Source: Myxococcus stipitatus
Lineage (GTDB): Bacteria > Myxococcota > Myxococcia > Myxococcales > Myxococcaceae
Length of the DNA stretch: 64,000 nucleotides
NCBI RefSeq assembly: GCF_037414475.1
Contig: NZ_CP147913.1
Span: 7,004,001 to 7,068,000 of the forward strand
Reading direction: 5' to 3'
Made by a program: the position numbers and the translations under genes
Notes under the pieces: generated by a model
The model's input: only the letters and a program-made list of their open reading frames with translations
What the model was told of the DNA's origin: nothing
The model's database searches: none
Shown here: piece by piece, positions 7,893 to 15,828 of the stretch
Layout of the letters: each line of letters starts with the position of its first letter
Position numbering within the stretch: the first letter of the stretch is position 1

Positions 7893-9617
7893 ATGAGCGG
7901 ATGCGTGTCGGAGGTGCAGGTGGGCTGGGATGAGGGCAGCGCCAAAGCGGAGTCGAGGACGTCAACGCCAGGCGACTCCCGGGTCGCCGCGTCCAGCGTG
8001 GGCGTGGAGGGGCTCGACACCATGCTGTGGGACCAGCTCCCGGAGAGCGTGGCCATCTGTTCGACGCAGGGCGTGTGCCTCTACGTGAATCCCGCGATGG
8101 AGCGCGTCTTCGGCGGTGTGGGCACGGAGCTCGTGGGCGGGGTGCTGTGGGAGCTGTACCCGGACGTGCTGCGGCGCGAGCTCCAGGAGCGCTTCGAGCG
8201 CGTGGCGGCCTCGGGGGAGCCGGAGGAGTTCGAGTGGCACTTCATGGCCCGCGAGCGCTGGTTCGTGCTGCGGCTGTTCCGGGGGCAGGGCCGCGTCTAC
8301 GTCTTCGCGTTGGAGAACACGGCGGAGAAGAAGCAGGAGGCCATCCTCCGGGGCCTCTACGACGAGACGCGCCGCGCGCAGCGCCACGCGGCCTTCCTGG
8401 CCCAGGCCAGCGAGGTGCTGGCCTCCTCGCTGGAGCACGACGAAATCCTCCAGCGCCTCACCGTCCTCGCGGTGCCGCCGCTGGGGGACGGGTGCATCGT
8501 GGATGTCCCCATGCCGGACGGACGGGTGCGGCGCGTGGCGATGACCCACGTGCGCACCGACCTGGTGGAGCGCGCCCGCTCGTACCATGAGCGCTACCCC
8601 ATCCGGCTGGACGCGACGCATGGGGTGGGGAAGGTGCTGAGGACGGGCACCACGGAGTTCATCCCGGAGCTGCGCCAGGACGTCTCCGGACAGGTGCGGA
8701 TGGACGAGGTGCGCCGCCAGGCCATGTTGGAGCTGGGCGTGACGGCGTACATCATCGTGCCTTTGATGAGCCGGGGGCGTGTCCTGGGGGCGCTGTCGCT
8801 GGTCAACACGGAGGGCGGCAAGCGCTACACGCACGCGGATGTGCGGCTCGCCGAGGACCTGGCGCGGCGCGCGGCCGCGTCGCTGGACAACGGGCGGCTG
8901 TACACGGAGGCGCAGGAGGCGGTGCGCGCGCGGGACTCGTTCCTCTCCGTGGCCTCGCATGAGCTGAACACGCCGCTCACCTCGCTGACGCTCAATGTCC
9001 AGGCGCTGCGCCGTCAGCTGGAGGCCTCCGCCGACAAGGCGCCCGAGTCCGTCTCGCACAAGGTGGTGGCGGTGCAGCGGCAGCTGTCGCGGCTGTCCAG
9101 CCTGGTGCGGGAGCTCTTGGACGTGTCTCGCATCACCGCGGGCAAGCTGCGGTTGGAGCGCGAGGACATGGACCTGGCGGCGCTCACGCGGGAGCTGTTG
9201 CCGCGCTACGCGGAGGAGCTGTCGAGGGCGGGGTGCGCGCTGCGGCTGGATGCGTCCGAGACGGCCACGGGCCACTGGGACAAGCTGCGCGTCGAGCAGG
9301 TGTTCCAGAACCTGCTGTCCAACGCCATCAAGTACGGCCGCGGCCACCCCATCGACGTGCGGGTGGGCGTGGACGCCGAGCGGGCCTGGCTGTCGGTGGA
9401 GGATGGGGGCATGGGCATCGCCGCGGAGGCGCAGCCCCGCTTGTTCCAGCGCTTCGAGCGGCTGGCCAGCGAGCGCCACTACGGGGGCCTGGGCCTGGGG
9501 CTGTGGATTGTGCGGCAAATCGTGGACGCGATGGACGGGCGCATCCACGTGCGCAGCGCGCCCGGCCAGGGCTCCACCTTCACCGTGGAGCTGCCGCGCC
9601 TGCCTCCGGCGAGATGA
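7893..9617 (+). CDS. PAS-GAF histidine kinase (cytoplasmic, orphan)
   Basis: A 574-residue kinase. Domains in order: a PAS-like domain at about residues 45-135 (ICSTQGVCLYVNPAMERVFGG, then a DUF-like EWHFMARERWFVLRLF core); a GAF domain at about 165-335; HisKA with SHELNTPLTSL (phosphoacceptor His356); and HATPase_c with FQNLLSNAIKYG, EDGGMGIA and GGLGLGLWIVRQIV. No transmembrane segment is visible, so it senses a cytoplasmic or diffusible signal. The start ATG follows the upstream kinase by 34 bp. The 3' end overlaps the convergent helicase gene by 38 bp (9580-9617). It lacks a receiver domain and has no adjacent response regulator. Confidence 0.9.
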   Translation: MSGCVSEVQVGWDEGSAKAESRTSTPGDSRVAASSVGVEGLDTMLWDQLPESVAICSTQGVCLYVNPAMERVFGGVGTELVGGVLWELYPDVLRRELQERFERVAASGEPEEFEWHFMARERWFVLRLFRGQGRVYVFALENTAEKKQEAILRGLYDETRRAQRHAAFLAQASEVLASSLEHDEILQRLTVLAVPPLGDGCIVDVPMPDGRVRRVAMTHVRTDLVERARSYHERYPIRLDATHGVGKVLRTGTTEFIPELRQDVSGQVRMDEVRRQAMLELGVTAYIIVPLMSRGRVLGALSLVNTEGGKRYTHADVRLAEDLARRAAASLDNGRLYTEAQEAVRARDSFLSVASHELNTPLTSLTLNVQALRRQLEASADKAPESVSHKVVAVQRQLSRLSSLVRELLDVSRITAGKLRLEREDMDLAALTRELLPRYAEELSRAGCALRLDASETATGHWDKLRVEQVFQNLLSNAIKYGRGHPIDVRVGVDAERAWLSVEDGGMGIAAEAQPRLFQRFERLASERHYGGLGLGLWIVRQIVDAMDGRIHVRSAPGQGSTFTVELPRLPPAR

Positions 9618-11706
9618 GGTGCGAGCGCACGCCGGAGGACACCACCCAGAGCTGATGGGACGTGCGGGTGATGGCCACGTGCAGCCGGCGGCGGGACTCG
9701 TCGTCCACGGGCCAGGCCCGCGCGGTGACATCCGGGAGGATGACGTAGTCGAACTCCAGGCCCTTCACGCTGCCCACGTCCGTGACGTCCACGCCGGGCT
9801 CGAAGGAGAACTCGCCGTCCTTCACGCGGCGCGCCCAGGACTGGTCCGCGACGACGCGATAGACGGCGTCGGCGGACTCGGGGCTGCTGGCGATGACCCC
9901 CACGGAGGCGTGGGGCTCGCGCGCCACCAAATCCCTCAGGGCCTCGCCCACGAAGAGCTGGGCCTGGGCCTCCACGGGGAAGTGGTGGAAGCCGACGGGC
10001 GCGCCAGCGCGCAGCGCCTGGGCGGACTCGGCGGGGGCCTGGGTGCCGAGCACGCGCCGCGCCAGCTCCACCACGGGCGCTGGGCAACGGTATGACACCT
10101 GCAACCGGCATGTGGCCGCGTCGCGGATGCCCAGCTCGTCCAGCGCCTCGGGCCAGCCCGCGAAGCCCGCCTCGGTCTGCTGCATCTCGTCGCCGGCGAG
10201 CGTGCAGCTCTTGCCCTTGCCCAACAGCCGCCGCACGACGAACAGCTCGAAGAGGGAGAAGTCCTCCGCCTCGTCGAGGACGACATGGGCCAGGCGCTCC
10301 AGGCCGAGAGGCCCCTGCTGCGCCTTGAGGAACATGAGGATGGGCAAATCCTCCAGGTCCACCGTGCCGGCCAGCGCGTAGGGCGTGTCGTCTTCAATGG
10401 CCTTGCCGTCCACGGTGATGAGCCGCTCCGGGTCGGTGATGTCCTTCAGCTCCTTCTCCAGCGGCGTGGAGCGCTGCAGCCGCGTGTGCTCCATCGTCTC
10501 GTCGATGGCGGTGCGCGGCAGCTCGCCCCGGGCATCACTCACCACGGCTTCGAGGAAGCGCCTGTCCAGGTATGCATCCGCCAGCCGCCGATGCACCCGC
10601 TCCAGCGTGGTGCCGGCTGGTGTCTTGGGCGCGCCGATGCGCGCGAGCAGCGCTCGCCGCAGCGCGGGGTGGCGCTTGAAGCGGGAGACGAGCGGCGGGG
10701 TCTCCGGGTTGAGCTTGATGCCGGGCAGGTCGAACGCGGAGCGCGCGGTGGACAACAGCCACTGGTCCAATGTCTCCACCGACACGCGCCCCAGGCCGAG
10801 CGGCGCGAGCAGCCGCCGGGACAGTCGCGCGAGGCCCGGCTCGGGGACGATGAGCTTCATGCGGGCCTGCGGGAACTGCTCCGGGTTGTCGAAGGCAATC
10901 TTCGCCAGCCGGTGCAGGGCCACCGTAGTCTTGCCGCTGCCCGCGCTGCCGAGGACGAGCAGGGGCTGCGTGGGGTCCACGCTCACCGCCTCGTACTGCT
11001 CGGCGTCCAGGAGGGCGGTGACACCAAACGCGTCCTCGGTGCGCCGCGCGCCCTTGCCGGTGCCGAGCTTGCCGGGCCGCGCGGCGCTCCCCGCGCCACC
11101 CGCCTGGAGCGAGGCATGGTCCCGTCCCAGCTCGTGCCAGGTGCCGTGGCTGTCGCGCTCCAGCACCTGGGCGCCGGAGATGATGCGCGTCAGCACACCG
11201 CGCTCGATGACCACCAGCCTGCGCGCCTCGACGGTGCCCTCGGCGAGCCGGTCGCCGAACTGCTCCTCGTACGCGTCGCCTTCCTCGTAGGAATAGAAGA
11301 CGCGGGCGATGGGGGCGAAGCGCCAGTCGATGACGCGCACGCCGGCGCTCACGTCCGCGAAGGTGGCGCGGCCGAGCAGGTAGTCGCGGGGGCCCGCCTC
11401 GCTGTGGAGGCGCAGGTGCGCGAAGTAGGGGGCCTGCGAGTCCGGCAACTGCGAGGACTCCTGGCGGTCCAGCAGCGCGCGCGTCTGGTCCATCTGGAAG
11501 AAGAGGTGGGGCAGGTCGGCCACGGCGGCGCTCGCCGCGTCGTCGCGCAGGACCTGGAGCTGGGCGACGAGCCCCTGGTTCTCGTGCTCCCGTCCGGCCT
11601 TCCGCCTCGCGGCCTCCAGCGTCGCCTGGACGCGGTTGAGCAGCGCTTCCTCCTCGGCGATGAGGGCCTGGGCGGCTTCGGAGAGGGCTTGCGGCGGAAA
11701 TTTCAT
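9580..11706 (-). CDS. UvrD/HelD-like superfamily 1 helicase/ATPase
   Basis: A 708-residue protein (from the ATG at 11706, chosen because the upstream extension is not protein-like). The N-terminal ~230 residues are helical (EAAQALIAEEEALLNRVQATLEAARRK), with a VIDWRFAPIARVFYSYEEGD segment typical of HelD proteins. Walker A is GSAGSGKTTVALHRLA at about residues 253-268. The later motif LERLAHVVLDEAEDFS supplies Walker B (DEAE), and ITRTSHQLWVV near the C-terminus is SF1 motif VI. HelD-type ATPases bind RNA polymerase and recycle stalled complexes; a DNA-unwinding role is less likely. The gene is convergent with, and overlaps by 38 bp, the upstream PAS-GAF kinase gene, so the pair may interfere through antisense transcription. 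Confidence 0.85.
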   Translation of the reverse strand: MKFPPQALSEAAQALIAEEEALLNRVQATLEAARRKAGREHENQGLVAQLQVLRDDAASAAVADLPHLFFQMDQTRALLDRQESSQLPDSQAPYFAHLRLHSEAGPRDYLLGRATFADVSAGVRVIDWRFAPIARVFYSYEEGDAYEEQFGDRLAEGTVEARRLVVIERGVLTRIISGAQVLERDSHGTWHELGRDHASLQAGGAGSAARPGKLGTGKGARRTEDAFGVTALLDAEQYEAVSVDPTQPLLVLGSAGSGKTTVALHRLAKIAFDNPEQFPQARMKLIVPEPGLARLSRRLLAPLGLGRVSVETLDQWLLSTARSAFDLPGIKLNPETPPLVSRFKRHPALRRALLARIGAPKTPAGTTLERVHRRLADAYLDRRFLEAVVSDARGELPRTAIDETMEHTRLQRSTPLEKELKDITDPERLITVDGKAIEDDTPYALAGTVDLEDLPILMFLKAQQGPLGLERLAHVVLDEAEDFSLFELFVVRRLLGKGKSCTLAGDEMQQTEAGFAGWPEALDELGIRDAATCRLQVSYRCPAPVVELARRVLGTQAPAESAQALRAGAPVGFHHFPVEAQAQLFVGEALRDLVAREPHASVGVIASSPESADAVYRVVADQSWARRVKDGEFSFEPGVDVTDVGSVKGLEFDYVILPDVTARAWPVDDESRRRLHVAITRTSHQLWVVSSGVRSHLISPEAGAAAPR

Positions 11707-11798
11707 GCGCGGCAAGGTGGACCGTGGGCTCCGGCACGTCAACCCGTTGGTTTTCCTGGCAGAAGTGCTACTTTGAATGGCGAGACGAAGGAGCGGCC

Positions 11799-12716
11799 AT
11801 GGTGCGCTTCACCCCCTGGCTGGCGCTGCTCGTGTCGGCCTTCCTGTCTTGCGGCGCGTCGAGTCCCCGCAAGTCCCTGTACGAGAAGCAGTCCACCTAC
11901 ACGCTCATCGCGGTGACGGAGGACACGCGGGGTCGGCGCTATCTCCAGTTCGATACGTCGGGCGCGTTGCAAAGCGTGGTGTGGCCGGGACAACCCTTGA
12001 ACCTGGAGCTGCCCTACACGCGCATGTCCATGGTGGGGCTGGCCTTCGTGCCCAAGCCCCAGCGCATCCTGGTGGTGGGGTTGGGCGGTGGCGCCATGCC
12101 CATGTTCCTGCGCGCGGTGTTGCCTCGGGCACATATCGACGTGGTGGACATCGACCCGGACGTCGTCTCCGTCGCCGGCCGCTACTTTGGTTTTCGCGAG
12201 GACGCGCGATTGAAGGCGCACGTGGCGGATGGCCGGGCCTTCATCGAGGCCTCACGTCCCGCGTATGACCTCATCTTCCTGGATGCGTATGGGCCCGACA
12301 GCATCCCCGAGCACCTGGGGACGGTGGAGTTCCTCGCGCGGGTGCGGGCGCGGCTGACGGCGCGCGGCGCGGTGGTGGGCAACGTCTGGGAAGACCCGCC
12401 CAATCCCTTGTTCGCCTCCATGCTGCGCACGTGGCGCGAGGGCTTCCTCCAGCTCTACACCTTCGCGGTGCCGGGGAGCGGCAATCGCATCTTCGTGGGC
12501 GTGGCGCATCCAGAACTCCAGACGCGCGAGGCGCTGGAGGCACGTGCCCAGGCGTGGGAGACGCGCGGGGCCCTGCCGTTCGATTTGAGCAAGATGGTGG
12601 TGGAGGGCTACGCGCGGGTCCCCGCGAGCGATGTGCTGACGGGGACGGTACTGAAGGACCCTCGCGCGGAGCCGCCACGTCCGTCCGCGCCCCGGTTGGA
12701 AGTTCCCGCTCCCTGA
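11799..12716 (+). CDS. Spermidine-synthase-like methyltransferase-fold protein, exported
   Basis: A 305-residue protein. A hydrophobic N-terminus (FTPWLALLVSAFLSCGAS) suggests a lipoprotein or secreted form, though the lipobox is irregular. The body is a spermidine/spermine-synthase Rossmann fold: RILVVGLGGGAMPMFL (nucleotide-binding loop), IDVVDIDPDVVSVA (acidic loop), and YDLIFLDAYGPDSIPEHL (D-x-Y/F catalytic-like region). Such stand-alone domains occur in bacteria without true polyamine synthase activity, and export argues against cytoplasmic spermidine synthesis. The start at 11799 is backed by a good AAGGAG ribosome site 6-8 bp upstream. It is transcribed divergently from the helicase gene, with the two starts 92 bp apart. 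Confidence 0.8.
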   Translation: MVRFTPWLALLVSAFLSCGASSPRKSLYEKQSTYTLIAVTEDTRGRRYLQFDTSGALQSVVWPGQPLNLELPYTRMSMVGLAFVPKPQRILVVGLGGGAMPMFLRAVLPRAHIDVVDIDPDVVSVAGRYFGFREDARLKAHVADGRAFIEASRPAYDLIFLDAYGPDSIPEHLGTVEFLARVRARLTARGAVVGNVWEDPPNPLFASMLRTWREGFLQLYTFAVPGSGNRIFVGVAHPELQTREALEARAQAWETRGALPFDLSKMVVEGYARVPASDVLTGTVLKDPRAEPPRPSAPRLEVPAP

Positions 12717-12738
12717 ATCCTGGCAATCGTCCGCTAGG

Positions 12739-12761
12739 GCCATCCGTGCGTGCCGGATGGC
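12739..12761 (+). terminator. Hairpin terminator after the spermidine-synthase-like gene
   Basis: A perfect 8-bp stem (GCCATCCG / CGGATGGC) with a 7-nt loop lies 22 bp after the stop codon. There is no T tract, which is usual for terminators in very GC-rich genomes. Confidence 0.55.
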
Positions 12762-12911
12762 TGGGAGTGTGGATGGCGCCGTGCGGTCGCCGAGAGATGG
12801 CAATCGCAAGCGCATCTGGTCTATGTCCAGACGAGGTTCGGGGGGACCGGCGTCAGCCTTTGCTCAAACGCCCCTCGCTGCCTTCTCCCTATGTCCTCAC
12901 CGCTTCATTCC

Positions 12912-15644
12912 ATGCGTCCTCCTCGATTGCGGAGGCTGACGGCCGTTGTCGTTGTCCTCTCCTCCCTCCTGGGGGCGTGCGCCACCTTGCCGCCGCGCGG
13001 GCAGGTGGTGATGCGCGATGTGTCCTTCCCCTTGAGGGATTTCCGCATGCCCTCGGGTTTGCGCGTGGTGGTGGAGCAGGACTCACGCGCGCCGATGGTG
13101 GCGATGGTCGCCGTGGTGGGGACGGGCGGCACCGGTGACCCGGTGGGCAAGGAAGGCCTCGCGCACGTGGTGGAGCACCTGGCCTTCCGCTCGCGGCACG
13201 CGGGCAGCGCGTCGGTGTGGACACGCATGGAGGACGCGGGGGCGGGCTCCTTCAACGCCTTCACCAGCCTGGACCACACCGTCTACCAGACAGTGGGCCC
13301 CAAGGAATCGCTGTGGGCGCTGGTGAAGATGGAAGGCCAGCGCTTGTCCGCGCCGCTGTCGGGCGTCACCCCGGAGGTCTTCGCGGTGGAGCGCGAGGTG
13401 GTGCGCAACGAGCTGCGCCAGCGCAACGAGACGGGCTTCGTCGGGCAGGTCTTCAGCTGGATGAACGCGGCCTCGTTCCCCGCGGACCACCCGTATGCGC
13501 GGCCCGTCATCGGCACGCATGAGTCGCTGACGTCCATGTCCCTGGCGGATGCCCAGCGCTTCGCGCGCCACCACTACCGTCCGGACAACGTCACCCTGGT
13601 CATCGCCGGGGATGTGGACCTGGCCGGGATGGAGGCGGTGTTGATGGACAACCTCCCTCCGGCCTGGGTGGGCACGGGAGCGCCGCTCGCGTCGGAGCCG
13701 CGCCTGCCGAACCTGCCCGAGCCTTCGCCGGGGCCCCCGTCCAAGGGGCTCGTGGAGCACGTGGCCGCGGTGGGCTCACCCGAGCTCTACCTGACGTGGG
13801 TGCTGCCCCGCTCCTTCGACGAGGCCAGCGCCATCCACGACTTCGTGAAGGTGAACCTGGACCGGAGCCTGTCCAGCGCGATGATTGACGACACCGACAT
13901 CGCGAGTGCCTCCACCCTGGTGGTGCCAGGAACCCGTGCGTCGTTGCTGGTGGTCCGCGTGGTGCTGACGCAGGGACTCCACCCGGACAAGTCCGCGAAT
14001 AAGGTGCTGGACCGCATCTATGAGACGTGGGCGCAGGTCATCCACCCAGGGGACGTGCTGGGGCGTGAGTTCGACTTCCAGTCCATGCGGCGCAACGTCG
14101 TGACGGGCATGGTGCTGGAGGCCGAGAACCTGCTGGCGCGCACCACCCGTCGCGCGGAGCTCACCCACTTCATGACGGATGTGCGGGGGTACACGCGCTC
14201 GCAGAAGGCGCTGATGACCATCGATGGCGGGGGGGTGACGGACTTCGCCTACAAGTGGCTCCAGCGCGAGCGGGCGCGGGTCCTCCTGGTGCGGCCTGGA
14301 AGCAATGACGGCGTGGCGGTGGCCGCTCCGGTCGCTTTGCCTGACGAGGCGCCCTCCGAGAAGGCCTCCGGCCGCGTCACCCCGTCGATGCTGACGGCCT
14401 CGGTCGCGCCCGTGCGGGTGCTGAAGCTCGACAACGGGATGGAGGTGCTGCTCGTGCCCAGGCCGGGCCTGCCGGTGGTGCGCGTGGGCGCGGTGTTGGG
14501 GGGCGGCTCCGCATATGGCGTGAAGCCCGGGACGTCGGAGATGGTTCGCTACGGCGCCTTCCGGCGGTCCTGGTTCGCCGGGCACGGGAGTCATTGGGGG
14601 CTGCACGTCTCGAGCGGCATGCGCCGGGACCACCAGCGCTTCAATGTGGCGGGCACGTCGGGCAACGTCGGCAACATGCTGGCGCTCCTGGCCGAGCAGC
14701 TCTCCACCACGGGCACCTCGGAGGAGGTGGTGATGTACCTGCAGGAGCACCTGGTGCCGTGGCGCAAGGTGGTGGACGTGAATCCGGAGGAGCGGGCGGA
14801 GCGCGAGCTGATGCGGGCCCTCTACGGCAAACACGTCTACGGGGACGTCGCGACGGGCGAGCAGATGGAGCTGGTGACGCAGGGGGAGATGGAGGGGTGG
14901 ATTGACGAGGTGTACCGCCCGGCCAACACGGTGGTGGTCATCGCTGGTGAGTTCGACCCGCAGACGGTGGAGCCCCTGGTGCGTGAGCATCTGGGAGGGT
15001 GGGAGCACGGCCCCGCGACGGCGGTGCAGGTGCCGGTCGCTCCGCCGCTCCCCGCGCTCTCCTCTCGCGCCGCGACGGTGTCCGCCTCCCGCCCTGGCGC
15101 AAGCCAGGGTCACCTCCAGATTGCGTGCCGCCTGCCCACGGCCACGCCCGAGGCGGAGGCGCGCTATGCGCTGATGGCGGAGCTGCTGTCGACGCGGACC
15201 TTCGACCAGGTGCGCTCGAAGCAGGGCGCCTCGTATGGCTTCAGCTCCCAGGCCTGGCTGGGCCGGGGTGGCGCGGCCCACCTGCTGGTGGAGGGAGTGG
15301 TGGACTCGCAGCGACTGGCGGAGAGCACCCGAGGTGTCCAGGCCGCGTTCACCGCCTTGGCCCAGAAGGTGGACCCGGCGGAGCTGGAGCGGGCCCGCGC
15401 GCGACTGCTCGCGAGGCAGGCGGTGTCGTTCATCTCCTCGGAGGCCTGGGTGGAGGCGCTGCTGACGGCCCGGGTGCGAGGCTTCTCCCCCGAGTCGCTG
15501 GCCCAGCGTCCGGCCTACCTCCAGGCGGTGACGGCGGAGTCGCTGAAGGAGGAGTTCGGAGGGTGCTTGAAGCGCTGGGTGGTGGGTGTCGTCGCGGACG
15601 AGGGCCAGACGCGCGCGACGTTCCAGGCGCTCTCGGTCCCCTGA
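12912..15644 (+). CDS. M16 family zinc metallopeptidase, lipoprotein (copy 1)
   Basis: A 910-residue protein from the ATG at 12912 (12891 is an alternative, seven codons longer). The lipoprotein signal ends in LLGAC, with the modified Cys at residue 23. The N-terminal M16 domain carries the inverted zinc motif HVVEH (His85, Glu88, His89) and the downstream EREVVRNEL, whose Glu is the third ligand. Domains 2-4 follow, including the M16_C segments NVTLVIAGDVD and NTVVVIAGEFD. The second catalytic-type domain (after LDNGMEVLLVPRPGLPVV) has lost HxxEH, as in most two-lobed pitrilysin-like proteins. Envelope M16 peptidases degrade peptides or process substrates. A close tandem paralog follows; two hairpins separate them. 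Confidence 0.9.
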   Translation: MRPPRLRRLTAVVVVLSSLLGACATLPPRGQVVMRDVSFPLRDFRMPSGLRVVVEQDSRAPMVAMVAVVGTGGTGDPVGKEGLAHVVEHLAFRSRHAGSASVWTRMEDAGAGSFNAFTSLDHTVYQTVGPKESLWALVKMEGQRLSAPLSGVTPEVFAVEREVVRNELRQRNETGFVGQVFSWMNAASFPADHPYARPVIGTHESLTSMSLADAQRFARHHYRPDNVTLVIAGDVDLAGMEAVLMDNLPPAWVGTGAPLASEPRLPNLPEPSPGPPSKGLVEHVAAVGSPELYLTWVLPRSFDEASAIHDFVKVNLDRSLSSAMIDDTDIASASTLVVPGTRASLLVVRVVLTQGLHPDKSANKVLDRIYETWAQVIHPGDVLGREFDFQSMRRNVVTGMVLEAENLLARTTRRAELTHFMTDVRGYTRSQKALMTIDGGGVTDFAYKWLQRERARVLLVRPGSNDGVAVAAPVALPDEAPSEKASGRVTPSMLTASVAPVRVLKLDNGMEVLLVPRPGLPVVRVGAVLGGGSAYGVKPGTSEMVRYGAFRRSWFAGHGSHWGLHVSSGMRRDHQRFNVAGTSGNVGNMLALLAEQLSTTGTSEEVVMYLQEHLVPWRKVVDVNPEERAERELMRALYGKHVYGDVATGEQMELVTQGEMEGWIDEVYRPANTVVVIAGEFDPQTVEPLVREHLGGWEHGPATAVQVPVAPPLPALSSRAATVSASRPGASQGHLQIACRLPTATPEAEARYALMAELLSTRTFDQVRSKQGASYGFSSQAWLGRGGAAHLLVEGVVDSQRLAESTRGVQAAFTALAQKVDPAELERARARLLARQAVSFISSEAWVEALLTARVRGFSPESLAQRPAYLQAVTAESLKEEFGGCLKRWVVGVVADEGQTRATFQALSVP

Positions 15645-15652
15645 AGCGGGTG

Positions 15653-15683
15653 GCTTCCCCGGGGGCCTTGCTCCCGGGGAAGC
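15653..15683 (+). terminator. Hairpin after M16 copy 1
   Basis: An 11-bp perfect stem (GCTTCCCCGGG and its complement) with a 9-nt loop starts 9 bp after the stop codon. It is strong enough to terminate or attenuate transcription before the second M16 gene. Confidence 0.6.
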
Positions 15684-15696
15684 GGAGGCAGCGGTC

Positions 15697-15724
15697 CATC
15701 CGACCCGGTGGGACGGGTCGGATG
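15697..15724 (+). terminator. Second hairpin between the M16 paralogs
   Basis: A perfect 11-bp stem (CATCCGACCCG / CGGGTCGGATG) with a 6-nt loop, 13 bp after the first hairpin. It could be a second terminator or a regulatory palindrome of the downstream gene, which starts about 105 bp later. Confidence 0.5.
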
Positions 15725-15828
15725 CCGCCGGCTGGCCGGGCAGCTGGCATGGGGCCTCGAAGTCCTTCCCAGGGACGCAGGCCATCTGTGGCACCATGCG
15801 TTCCAGGTCCCCTGGATTCCCTCGGTCC

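Noticed and set aside
11799..12716. True cytoplasmic spermidine synthase
   Set aside because: An N-terminal export signal and absence of polyamine pathway neighbours argue against it, although the fold is shared.
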